33,572 bases of DNA, from the NCBI GenBank assembly GCA_964346395.1, contig CAYFUT010000024.1, positions 1 to 33,572 on the forward strand, read 5' to 3'. The stretch's first letter is position 1. Each line of letters begins with the position of its first letter. Origin of the DNA: CAYFUT01 sp964346395 (lineage in GTDB: Bacteria; Bacillota; Halanaerobiia; Halobacteroidales; Halobacteroidaceae). Positions 1 to 7,571 of the stretch are shown piece by piece. The notes under the pieces were generated by a model, which saw only the letters and a program-made list of their open reading frames with translations, had not been told where the DNA came from and did not search any database. Made by a program: the position numbers and the translations under genes.

Positions 1-25
1 TGGTTGATTAAATTAGCAGATAAAA

Positions 26-295
26 TTATCTTTTCCGGGCCAACTTCCAGGCCCGCGGCGTATCATTAGAAGCGCGGTTAACGCAGTAAGCACAGTCATA
101 GATACAGTAGTTAGTGTAGAGAATTTTAAGCAGTGAAATACAGCGTCCGTCGTCAGCCCAGCTGTGGCAGATGCCGCTGCGGGCGGCATTGCCGACTCCA
201 TTGGCGGAGTTGGCCCGGCTGCTGCCGCTGGAAGAACAGGAAACATCATATTTAGCTGCATCCGCCAAAATGTTGAGTTTAGTTTTAACTTCCAT
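26..295 (-). pseudogene. 5' part of a radical SAM DNA modification/repair-type protein, apparently frameshifted
   Basis: The 89 codons match the N-terminus of the radical SAM family usually named putative DNA modification/repair protein, which is often paired with a uracil-DNA-glycosylase-like gene. Seen: a KLNILADAAKYDVSCSSSGS block, then SGICHSW, DDGRCISLLKILYTNYC and the cluster motif CIYDCAYC (CxxxCxxC, binds the 4Fe-4S cluster and SAM), then NRASNDTPRA. An AAGGAGGGG site lies 7 bases before the ATG. The frame stops with TAA at 26-28, far short of the several hundred residues expected. A different frame, starting near position 47 with codons for EVGPEKI, stays open to the window edge and resembles the expected PEEI helix, so one base seems lost near 47-52. 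The rest of the gene lies outside the window, so a sequencing error cannot be excluded. Family call is confident; pseudogene status is inference. Confidence 0.7.
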
Positions 296-512
296 CCGGC
301 ACCCCTCCTTAATTTGGTATCAAAATTGTATCATATTTATTTTCAGTTATCAATTTCTATCATTACCTTCTAACTACCCAGGCTGATTTTACAGTCTGGA
401 ATTTTTTTATTATATGGATGTAATAACTTTTTTTATCATATTATTAAATAAAGTAAAAATAAGGGAACAGCAGCTAGCTGACCTGCATAGGATAGGTGGT
501 AGGAGGTATAGA

Positions 513-2138
513 ATGAGGATTATTTTAATTATAAGTTTATCAGTTTGCTTGTTATTTTCTTACAGCTGGATTCCACTGCAAGGTGGAATCAATAATAGGT
601 TTTCGCGGCAGACCACAAAAATTTTAAAGAATAAACTACAGTCGGAAGATTCACCAACAGAGTTGACCGTCAATCAGGAGGTGATATCGGCAACTAAACA
701 AATGATTAAATTTTATCAGGAGCAGGATTATAATTTAGCCTGGTTTGCTGACCAAGAACTTATTGGGCTGGCTAGTATTTTTTTACAGATAATAACCAGA
801 GCAAAGCAGGAGGGGCTGCAGCCGGCTGATTATCACTATCAACAAATAGAAAATTTGATCGATAAAATAAAAAAAGCAGACCAGAAAGATCAGCAGTTTT
901 CTTGGGCGGTTAAACTTGATTTGTTATTGACAGATGCTTTTTTTAATTATAGCAGTCATTTATTATTGGGGGTTAACCAGGCAAAGAATTTAAAACAGAC
1001 TAGTGATCGGAAAGAAGTTAATCTGATTCAGCTTTTAGAGAAGATAGTGAAGCGCGGGCAGGTAAAAAAGCAGTTAGATAACTTAAAGCCGAAACAATTA
1101 AATTATAAACAGTTGCAGCAGGCATTAATCAAATATAGAAAGATTGCTTCTCAAGGGGGTTGGCCGTCAGTTTTCAGTCAGGATAAACTAAAAAAAGGAG
1201 ATTATAATCAGCAAGTTGCTCGGCTGCGCAAAAGATTAATAATCTGTGGAGACCTCGCTAAAAAGGAAACCACCAGTCCTAAATTATTTGATGCAGCCCT
1301 GCAACAGGCAGTGCGGAAATTTCAGTATCGGCATGGTTTAGAAGTAACCGGGATAGTGGACAAAGAAACTGTGCGGGAATTAAACATATCGGTGGCAAAA
1401 AGGATTGAACAGTTAAAATTAAATTTAGACCGGCTGCGCCAGTTACCTAGAGATTTAGGTTCTCAATATATTTTCGTCAATATACCTGATTTTCAATTAA
1501 AGGTCAAAGCCCAGGGGAAGCTAGTGCGAACTATGAAGGTAATAGTAGGTAAGCCGACGCGCCAAACACCTGTATTTAGCGATCAAATCACTTATTTAGT
1601 ATTTAATCCTTACTGGAATATTCCCCGCCGGATTGCTGTAGATGATCTGCTCCCTATACTGCAGGAGAATCCTAATTATTTAGCCCGAAAGAATATTGAA
1701 GTTTTTGCAGGTGGGCGAGGGCAGTGGAATCGAATCAATCCGGAGCAGATTAACTGGTCGCAGGTAACAGCTGATAATTTTAATTATAAATTCCGCCAAC
1801 AACCGGGGCCTAAGAATGCTCTGGGGCAGGTAAAGTTTATTTTTCCGAATCAATATAGTATTTATCTGCATGATACTCCGGCAGAAAAGCTATTTGAGCG
1901 GAGCTATCGCGCCTGTAGTTCAGGCTGTGTTCGACTCAATAGGCCGGTGAAGTTGGCCCGTTATTTACTTCGGAATAATCACAACTGGACTTCGTCGAAA
2001 GTAAAGGAAGCGGTAAAGCAGGGGGGAAGAGTTAGGGTAGAAATTAAAAAACCGGTACCTGTTTATCTAGTTTACTTAACTGCTTGGGTAAATGAGGATG
2101 GGACGCTGCAATTTAGAAATGATATTTATGCGAAATAA
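513..2138 (+). CDS. L,D-transpeptidase with peptidoglycan-binding domain (YcbB/LdtD type)
   Basis: This protein of 541 residues probably cross-links peptidoglycan (3-3 links) outside the membrane. The start at 513 is chosen because AGGAGG lies at 501-506; an in-frame ATG at 414 has no ribosome site. Residues 1-20 form a hydrophobic signal or anchor segment (RIILIISLSVCLLFSYSW). A long helical scaffold follows, then a PG_binding_1-like domain (FDAALQQAVRKFQYRHGLEVTG), then the YkuD catalytic domain starting near QYIFVNIPDFQLKV. The catalytic Cys is about residue 472 in SSGCVRL, with the partner His about 453 in YLHDTPAEKLF. SSGC instead of the common SHGC is what E. coli YcbB has, so it is not a defect. 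It is monocistronic, followed by a hairpin at 2156. Large LdtD-type enzymes are typical of diderm cells. Confidence 0.92.
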   Translation: MRIILIISLSVCLLFSYSWIPLQGGINNRFSRQTTKILKNKLQSEDSPTELTVNQEVISATKQMIKFYQEQDYNLAWFADQELIGLASIFLQIITRAKQEGLQPADYHYQQIENLIDKIKKADQKDQQFSWAVKLDLLLTDAFFNYSSHLLLGVNQAKNLKQTSDRKEVNLIQLLEKIVKRGQVKKQLDNLKPKQLNYKQLQQALIKYRKIASQGGWPSVFSQDKLKKGDYNQQVARLRKRLIICGDLAKKETTSPKLFDAALQQAVRKFQYRHGLEVTGIVDKETVRELNISVAKRIEQLKLNLDRLRQLPRDLGSQYIFVNIPDFQLKVKAQGKLVRTMKVIVGKPTRQTPVFSDQITYLVFNPYWNIPRRIAVDDLLPILQENPNYLARKNIEVFAGGRGQWNRINPEQINWSQVTADNFNYKFRQQPGPKNALGQVKFIFPNQYSIYLHDTPAEKLFERSYRACSSGCVRLNRPVKLARYLLRNNHNWTSSKVKEAVKQGGRVRVEIKKPVPVYLVYLTAWVNEDGTLQFRNDIYAK

Positions 2139-2155
2139 CTTATGACTTTTATTAT

Positions 2156-2184
2156 GATAGGACCCGGTTTTACCGGATCCTATC
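2156..2184 (+). terminator. Hairpin downstream of the L,D-transpeptidase gene
   Basis: GATAGGACCCGG pairs with CCGGATCCTATC around a TTTTA loop, 12 positions with one C-A mismatch. It starts 18 bases after the stop codon. No strong U-run follows, so it may be a weak terminator or a transcript-stabilising hairpin. Confidence 0.5.
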
Positions 2185-2212
2185 TGGTTTAAAGTAATTT
2201 CACAAGATTAAA

Positions 2213-2308
2213 TTAATTACAATCTGATGTTCCTAATAGTAACAGAATTAGAATTAAGAATACTATATAGGCACCATCATCGTAAATGTCTCCACAATAG
2301 TCTCCCAT
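2213..2308 (-). CDS. 31-residue single-helix membrane miniprotein, divergent to a similar one
   Basis: ATG at 2308 is preceded by AAAGGAG (2318-2324) with a 9-base spacer, and the frame closes with TAA at 2213. The product begins MGDYCGDIYDDGAY, continues with an uninterrupted hydrophobic stretch (IVFLILILLLLG) and ends TSDCN. The size and layout (short polar N-terminus, one helix, polar tail) recall the YjcZ-type sporulation miniproteins of Firmicutes, but the resemblance is only architectural. A second 31-codon frame of the same layout starts 188 bases away on the other strand (2497). Two Cys residues flank the helix. Function unknown; coding status rests on the ribosome site and the paired architecture. 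Confidence 0.62.
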   Translation of the reverse strand: MGDYCGDIYDDGAYIVFLILILLLLGTSDCN

Positions 2309-2496
2309 TAAGGATCACTCCTTTGCTGTGATTTGGTATATAATATGCAGCAGACTATTATTTGTTAAAATTAACTTAATTTAGATATCTATGGTATTCA
2401 ACCTAAAGTAATCATCTACTAACTTACATAATTTTCCTGTAACGCTTTTGTTTGTTTACTATATAATATAGTGATGAATTAAAAGGAGGGGTAATT

Positions 2497-2592
2497 GTGG
2501 GAAACTATGGTGATGATAATATGTTGTTGATTTTCTTGTTATTATTATTTTTACTTATGGGCGGCAACTATGGTTTCGGCGGCGAATATTAA
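2497..2592 (+). CDS. 31-residue single-helix glycine-rich membrane miniprotein
   Basis: GTG at 2497 follows AAAAGGAGGGG (2481-2491) at good spacing; the frame ends with TAA at 2590-2592 and is followed by a strong terminator at 2623. The product begins MGNYGDDNM, has the helix LLIFLLLLFLLM and ends GGNYGFGGEY. The N-terminus MG-Y-G-D matches the start of the divergent miniprotein at 2213-2308, and both are exactly 31 residues, suggesting diverged paralogues. Small proteins with this Gly/Tyr-rich plus hydrophobic layout are common among sporulation-induced genes of Firmicutes, which would suit a spore former, but that role is inference. Confidence 0.7.
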   Translation: MGNYGDDNMLLIFLLLLFLLMGGNYGFGGEY

Positions 2593-2622
2593 GTAAATAA
2601 TGATTCTACTTTTATTCAATTG

Positions 2623-2660
2623 AACACAAACTTCCCAGGGGTTCCTGGGAAGTTTGTGTT
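2623..2660 (+). terminator. Strong intrinsic terminator between convergent genes
   Basis: A perfect 17-base-pair stem (AACACAAACTTCCCAGG with its complement) closes a GGTT loop, and ATTATTTTTT follows shortly after on the plus strand. It lies between the miniprotein gene ending at 2592 and the convergent ATPase gene ending at 2679, so it probably works in both directions, better on the plus strand. Confidence 0.85.
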
Positions 2661-2678
2661 ATTTAGAAGTATTATTTT

Positions 2679-5444
2679 TTACGAGCTGTTGTTTCTTTTA
2701 TACCATTTAATACCTTCAAAGGTTAGTAAGAAAATTCCTCCGGCTGATAAAATTCTAAACCAATCTGTCAGCGGTAAAGGAGCAAAGCTGAGATAAGAGT
2801 TAAGTCCCGGCATATAGACAGCAAGCAGTACTAAGATGATTGATATAATAACTGTATAAGTCATCTTAGTATTACTGAACAGATTTTTGTTGAATAAGCT
2901 GGTTGATTTATAGCGGCGGGAAAGTATATTTAGCAGCTGACAAGTAACGATAGTTAAGTAAGTAATAGTAGTAGCTCTTGAGTATAAAGCATGACTTTCT
3001 GTAAGTTCTTTCTCTAGTCCGTTAGCAAAGAATCCGTAGTTAGCAAAGGCTAAAATTCCCATGAGTAACCCTAAAAAAGTAACTTCTAAAGCACTATTTT
3101 TATTAATGATATGTTCATCTTTAGCTCGGGGAGGATTGGTCATTAATTTCTCTGAACCGGGGTCAAAAGTTAAGGCAGTTAAAGGTAAAATTTCGGCCAG
3201 TAGATCAATAGAAAGAATCTGAATAGCTAAAATCGGTATCGGCCAACCGAAAAGAGCAGCGCCGATTAATCCTAAGAGAACGATTGATAATTCTCCGCCG
3301 TTACTTGTTAGTGAAGCGAGAACTGTTTTTTTGAGGTTGTTGAAGATTGTTCGGCCTTCTTTGATAGCATGGACTAATGTGGGATAGCTATCATCTAGAA
3401 GAATCATTTCTGCTGCTTCTTTAGAAACATCAGTTCCCATCTGTCCCATAGCTACCCCGATATGGGCGCTTTTTAAAGCAGGGGCGTCATTGACTCCATC
3501 CCCGGTAACAGAAACCACTTTGTCTTGCTCTTTTAAGTTATTGACAATTCTTAATTTATTTTTTGGGGAAACTCTAGAAAAGACTAGCGATTCATGCTCA
3601 TTCATTTTCTCTTTTAATTCATCATCACTGAGCTGTTCTAAGTCTTGACTAGTAACTACTGGTGCTTCTTTATCGGTGCTGAGGTTGACTTCCTCAGCTA
3701 TTGCTTTAGCGGTTATAGCATGATCTCCGGTCATGATGTAAGTACTGATCTGCGCCTGGTGGGCATCTTCAATTGCCTCTTTAACTCCTTCTTTAGGCGG
3801 ATCAATCATGGCTACTAGGCCCAGAAAAACAACTTCCCGTTCAATTTCTTCAATCACATAATCAGTTTCATCAGCCCCTAGTTTACGATAAGCAATGGCT
3901 AGTACCCGCATTGCATTATCGGAATACTTTTCGTTTAAGTCCTGGAGCATTTGTTTATCTTCATTGGTAATTTCTACTTTCTCTCCGTCTTTATAAATAT
4001 ATTTAGAGATAGATAGGATACTGCTTAAAGCCCCTTTCATTGTTAAAATCTTACCATCTTCAAACTGTCTGATTGAACTCATTCGTTTACGTTCTGAATC
4101 AAAGCTAAATTCATGTAGCTCAGGGTTTTCCTCATCTTCCTGCGGAGACCGGGTGCCGAATTTAGTGGATAAAGTAATCAATGCTGCTTCCGTGGGATCG
4201 CCGATAGGATACCAGCCCGAATGATCTTCATCCGGAGGATGGATTTCGGCATTGGAAGCCATTGTGCCCGCATCAAGCATCAGTTCTAGTTCATCTTTTG
4301 TTTCTTCACTTACCGGATTTCCTTCCTGGTTTAGGATATCTCCTTCTGGCTCATACCCCAGCCCGGTAGCTTCATATTCCTGCCCGTCAAACCAGAGTTT
4401 TTTAACTGTCATTTCATTTTTAGTCAGGGTACCGGTTTTATCAGTAGAAATTACATTTGTAGATCCCAGGGTTTCTACCGAAGAGAGCTTTTTAACTACT
4501 GCGTTTTGTTCAGACATCCGGGCTACGCCTTGAGAAAGAGCTACGGTAACCTGCATGGGAAGTGCTTGGGGAACGATAGCTACGGTGATGCCTAGTCCAT
4601 AAACTAGGGCATAATATAGGTTAAGCCCGCGGTAAAGACTGACTCCAAAGAGGAAAACTCCGATGACAAGGGCAAAAATTGCTAGTCGATTAGCAACTGC
4701 TGCTAACTCTTGTTGTAAAGGAGAAGCAGATTTTTCTTCTTCCTGAGTCAGGGAAGCTATTTTACCCATTTCTGTCTCTTCCCCGGTAAAGGCAACTACT
4801 CCTTTTGCTGATCCGGAGGCTACATTAGTTCCCATGTAGGCCATATTGTCTCGGTCAGCCAGTGAACGTTCTTCCTCAATTTGGTTGCTGTGTTTTTCCT
4901 GCGGCATTGATTCTCCAGTTAAAGAGACATCATTTGTCCTTAAATTGTAGGATTCTATAATTCTGATGTCGGCGGGAATCTTATCTCCCTCTTCGAAGGT
5001 TATTATATCGCCGGGAACTAGTTTTTTTTGGGCTAGCTCCTGAATTTCCCCATCTCTATAGACTTTAGCTGGAGATTTAACTAATTTTTTCAGTGAAGAC
5101 ATTATTTCTTCTGCTTTAAATTCTTGTAAGAATCCAATAACTACGTTGATAAAAACGATTGCTAACATTACTATAGCATCGCGGTAATTTTGGATTAACA
5201 GAGACATGCCGGCGGCTACTACCAGCATGATTGTTAGTACATCTTTGAATTGTGATAATAATAAAGCCCATTTCGGAGTTCCCCGAGCAACGTTCAATTC
5301 ATTGGGGCCGTATTCTTCTAATCGTTTCTGAGCTTCTTCATTGGAAAGGCCTTCTTGCTGGGTATTAAGTTCGGTAAAGACTTCTTCGACTTGTTGTTGA
5401 TAAAAATTAATTTTTTGCCACCTCCTTTTTAATATCCTTTGCAA
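2679..5444 (-). CDS. P-type cation-transporting ATPase (P2 class, calcium-pump-like)
   Basis: An ion pump of the plasma membrane driven by ATP through a phospho-aspartate. Seen, numbering from the TTG at 5444: N-terminal cation-ATPase domain (15-85), actuator motif TGES (176-179), phosphorylation motif DKTGTLT with Asp335, then TGDHAITAKAIA and TGDGVNDAPALKSA of the P domain, and a C-terminal helical bundle. The length of about 910-921 suits the family. The ion site differs from SERCA: the M4 motif is PQALP (SERCA PEGLP), M5 keeps SNGGE, and M6 reads SIDLLAEILP where SERCA has VNLVTDGLP. The substrate is therefore uncertain: Ca2+, Na+ or another cation. The TTG has no ribosome site; AGGAGG at 5421-5426 lies inside the frame and points instead to an ATT at 5409-5411. 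It follows an ABC permease gene by 48 bases and may be cotranscribed with it. Confidence 0.93.
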   Translation of the reverse strand: MQRILKRRWQKINFYQQQVEEVFTELNTQQEGLSNEEAQKRLEEYGPNELNVARGTPKWALLLSQFKDVLTIMLVVAAGMSLLIQNYRDAIVMLAIVFINVVIGFLQEFKAEEIMSSLKKLVKSPAKVYRDGEIQELAQKKLVPGDIITFEEGDKIPADIRIIESYNLRTNDVSLTGESMPQEKHSNQIEEERSLADRDNMAYMGTNVASGSAKGVVAFTGEETEMGKIASLTQEEEKSASPLQQELAAVANRLAIFALVIGVFLFGVSLYRGLNLYYALVYGLGITVAIVPQALPMQVTVALSQGVARMSEQNAVVKKLSSVETLGSTNVISTDKTGTLTKNEMTVKKLWFDGQEYEATGLGYEPEGDILNQEGNPVSEETKDELELMLDAGTMASNAEIHPPDEDHSGWYPIGDPTEAALITLSTKFGTRSPQEDEENPELHEFSFDSERKRMSSIRQFEDGKILTMKGALSSILSISKYIYKDGEKVEITNEDKQMLQDLNEKYSDNAMRVLAIAYRKLGADETDYVIEEIEREVVFLGLVAMIDPPKEGVKEAIEDAHQAQISTYIMTGDHAITAKAIAEEVNLSTDKEAPVVTSQDLEQLSDDELKEKMNEHESLVFSRVSPKNKLRIVNNLKEQDKVVSVTGDGVNDAPALKSAHIGVAMGQMGTDVSKEAAEMILLDDSYPTLVHAIKEGRTIFNNLKKTVLASLTSNGGELSIVLLGLIGAALFGWPIPILAIQILSIDLLAEILPLTALTFDPGSEKLMTNPPRAKDEHIINKNSALEVTFLGLLMGILAFANYGFFANGLEKELTESHALYSRATTITYLTIVTCQLLNILSRRYKSTSLFNKNLFSNTKMTYTVIISIILVLLAVYMPGLNSYLSFAPLPLTDWFRILSAGGIFLLTFEGIKWYKRNNSS
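5409..5426 (-). promoter_or_regulatory. Ribosome binding site pointing to an ATT start codon for the P-type ATPase
   Basis: On the minus strand AGGAGG (5426-5421) is followed by a 9-base spacer and then ATT AAT TTT TAT, in frame with the ATPase. Initiation there gives a protein starting at NFYQQQVEEV, where relatives of this family usually begin. No ATG, GTG or TTG lies at that spacing. ATT initiation is rare but known (infC), so this is a reasoned proposal. Confidence 0.5.
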
Positions 5445-5492
5445 ATAAGGAGCTAATTATAAAATTTTTTTGGTTTAGGTGGCAATTGAAAA

Positions 5493-6335
5493 TTACTTTT
5501 CCCAGTCGATTACCTTTTTTTCTAGCCAGACTATTAGATAATATAAAACTCCAGCTAAAATAGATAAAATAATTACACTGGTCATTACTAAATTAAGTTT
5601 AAATACTTGCCCGCCGTAAACAATTAGATAACCGAGACCAGCTTCGGAAACTAAAAATTCGCCGACAATTGTTCCTACTAGGGAGAGGCCAATATTAACT
5701 TTTAAAGCGGAAAAAATAGTGGGTAAGTTGGCTGGAAAAATGACTTGTTTGAAAATCTGTAGTTTGCTGGCTCCTAAAGTTTTCAGTAATTTAATTTTCT
5801 CCTGATCTGTTTCTTTAAAGCCGTTATAAACCATTAAAATAGTGACAATAATTGAAATAAGTAAGGCCATACCGATAATAGCCGGCTGTCCATTACCCAG
5901 CCAGATAATTAATACCGGTCCTAAGGCCATCTTAGGGAGGGCATTTAAAACTACGATGAATGGTTCAAAGATTTGGGATAAGTAATCAGACCACCATAAA
6001 GCAGCTGCAATTATAATACCGCCAACTGCCCCAATAGAGAAGCCGGCTAGAGTTTCATAAACTGTGACCCAAATATGTTTAAATAATTTTCCAGTGAGAG
6101 ATAACTTATAAATAGTATGCAAAATTTCCGAAGGATAACTAACAATAAAGGGATCTACTATCCGATAGCGGGCTACTGCTTCCCAACCTACGATAACAGC
6201 TATTAGGAGGCCGACCTGGGCCAACTTAACGCGCAGTTTTTTCAGCCGCAGTTGTTTTAAATACTTACCGTGTTCTTCAGTTACTGCTCCTTCAGTTAAA
6301 AACTGTTTAAATTTATTTTCTATCCAGTCAAGCAT
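5493..6335 (-). CDS. NitT/TauT-family ABC transporter permease
   Basis: The membrane subunit (280 residues) of an importer for small nitrogen- or sulfur-containing organic solutes. After a soluble, charged N-terminus of about 40 residues there are roughly six hydrophobic helices. The family coupling motif lies in the stretch KLLKTLGASKLQIFKQVIFP (EAA loop, contacts the ATPase), and VGTIVGEFLVSEAGLGYLI is the usual C-terminal block. Its start overlaps the end of the ATPase gene by 8 bases, so the two are translationally coupled. The substrate cannot be read from the sequence. Confidence 0.93.
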   Translation of the reverse strand: MLDWIENKFKQFLTEGAVTEEHGKYLKQLRLKKLRVKLAQVGLLIAVIVGWEAVARYRIVDPFIVSYPSEILHTIYKLSLTGKLFKHIWVTVYETLAGFSIGAVGGIIIAAALWWSDYLSQIFEPFIVVLNALPKMALGPVLIIWLGNGQPAIIGMALLISIIVTILMVYNGFKETDQEKIKLLKTLGASKLQIFKQVIFPANLPTIFSALKVNIGLSLVGTIVGEFLVSEAGLGYLIVYGGQVFKLNLVMTSVIILSILAGVLYYLIVWLEKKVIDWEK

Positions 6336-7095
6336 TATATCCCAACTCCTTCCAGATAGAATTAAAATAGTGATTAAATTCCGGGGCTTTTCGAGCTTTA
6401 AAGGTGGAGAACTCTCCGTCAGTTGTTAAATTTAGGTCATGCTGGTTTTTTATCTGACCCGGACGTGAACTAAAAACAAGTACTCGATCTGACATGGCGA
6501 TTGCTTCAGCAATATCATGGGTAACTAACAGGACTGTTTTTTCTTCTTCTCTTAAGATAGTAGCGACTTCATTTTCCAGGGTTAATTTTGTTTGGTAGTC
6601 TAACTCAGAAAATGGTTCGTCTAATAAGACAATATCTGGGTTAAAAACTAATGTTCTAGCCAGGGCGACCCGCTGCCTCATCCCGCCTGATAATTGGGGG
6701 GGATAGTGGTCAGCAAATTCAGCCAATCCGTAGTCTGTTAATAGATCCTGGGCTTTTTGTTTAGTTTTCGGGGTTAATTTATCCTTGATTTTTAGTCCTA
6801 GTAAAACATTTTTGCGAATTGTTTTCCAGGGAAATAGATGGTCTTCCTGCAGCATATAGCCTGCGTTTTCATTGATTCCAGTTACTTCTTTTTCATCTAC
6901 GGTTACTTTTCCCCGGGTAGGAGATAATAGTCCGGCTAACAGAGATAAGGTAGTAGTTTTTCCGCAGCCGCTGGGTCCTACCAGACTGACAAACTCACTT
7001 TTTTCTACTTTAAAGGAGAGGTTTTGTAAAGCTTCGGTTTCCGAATTTGAAGTATGATACTTTTTACCGACTTGTTCAAACTTGATTTTTGACAT
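6328..7095 (-). CDS. NitT/TauT-family ABC transporter ATP-binding protein
   Basis: The ATPase subunit (255 residues) of the importer. Seen in order: Walker A GPSGCGKTT, Q-loop MLQEDHLFPW, signature LSGGMRQRVALART, Walker B DIVLLDEPFSELD and the switch His in THDIAEA. The QEDHLFPW and SELD variants are typical of the SsuB/TauB/ThiZ-like group. Ribosome site AAGGAGGA precedes the ATG. It is coupled to the permease by overlap, but a 476-base repeat-filled gap separates it from the binding-protein gene upstream, so its expression may be lower than that of the lipoprotein. Confidence 0.95.
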   Translation of the reverse strand: MSKIKFEQVGKKYHTSNSETEALQNLSFKVEKSEFVSLVGPSGCGKTTTLSLLAGLLSPTRGKVTVDEKEVTGINENAGYMLQEDHLFPWKTIRKNVLLGLKIKDKLTPKTKQKAQDLLTDYGLAEFADHYPPQLSGGMRQRVALARTLVFNPDIVLLDEPFSELDYQTKLTLENEVATILREEEKTVLLVTHDIAEAIAMSDRVLVFSSRPGQIKNQHDLNLTTDGEFSTFKARKAPEFNHYFNSIWKELGYNA

Positions 7096-7159
7096 TTTAC
7101 TCCTCCTTTCGGAGCTGCTATACTTTATTTTATTCGTTGGTTGTTTTAGATGTGTTAAA

Positions 7160-7571
7160 ACAAGAAAAGCAGCCTAACGGCGATTTAGCTTAAGGTTGAG
7201 TTTTAGTTTGAGTAAACCATTAAAAATAATGATATTATGGGTAACTCAGGCTCAAACTTAGCTTTGACCTCAGCTTAGTTCCTTGCTAAACTTAATTTAA
7301 AAAGTGATCTACAAATTTAGAAAAGTATAATTTTTCAAGCAAGAACAAAAAAAGCAGCCTATCGGCTGCCCAGCTTAAGGCTGAGGTTTAGATTGAATAA
7401 CCCACTAAAACAATAACTTTATGACTTGCTCAAACTCATCCTCAGCCTTAAACTCAACTTAGCCCCTGCTAAAATTAATCTAAAAAGTTATCCACAACCT
7501 TTAAAAAAGTATAATTTCCTAAACAAGAACGAAGTCGCCTAGCGGTGGCTTGGATTGAAGTTAAGTTTAAA
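7160..7571. repeat. Diverged tandem repeat of about 180 bases (two copies plus a stub) between binding-protein and ATPase genes
   Basis: Copy 1 (about 7160-7341) and copy 2 (about 7342-7525) share the same order of words: AAAAGCAGCCTA, AGCTTAAGG, a T-rich arm, a complementary right arm with CTCAAACT and CTCAGC, then CTAAA-TTAAT-TAAAAAGT and AAAAGTATAATTT. A third stub begins at about 7526 with CAAGAAC and runs into the stop codon of the binding-protein gene. Each full copy contains its own imperfect inverted repeat of about 30-base arms (around AGCTTAAGG and CCTCAGC). No open frame is present. It looks like a small non-coding mobile or REP-like element that duplicated and drifted. Confidence 0.65.
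7347..7369 (-). terminator. Intrinsic terminator inside repeat copy 2, after the binding-protein gene
   Basis: On the minus strand GCAGCC-GATA-GGCTGC is followed directly by TTTTTTT. It lies between the lipoprotein gene and its ATPase gene, so it should cut most readthrough. The equivalent spots in copy 1 (near 7165) and the stub (near 7535) are degenerate versions of the same hairpin. Confidence 0.75.

Noticed and set aside
164..386. Plus-strand frames of about 70 codons over the radical SAM start
   Set aside because: They are antisense shadows of a conserved coding frame and have no ribosome site.
414..512. An N-terminal extension of the L,D-transpeptidase from ATG 414
   Set aside because: No ribosome site precedes it, while AGGAGG lies just ahead of the ATG at 513, which also puts the signal segment at the true N-terminus.
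7488..7496. TTATCCACA, a perfect DnaA box, in the repeat region
   Set aside because: Single copy, with no cluster of boxes, no dnaA or dnaN and no AT-rich unwinding element beside it. It is part of the tandem repeat (copy 1 has the decayed form TGATCTACA), so it is not evidence for an origin.
7160..7571. CRISPR array
   Set aside because: The repeats are long (about 180 bases), diverged, only two to three in number and lack regular spacers; no cas genes are present in the window.
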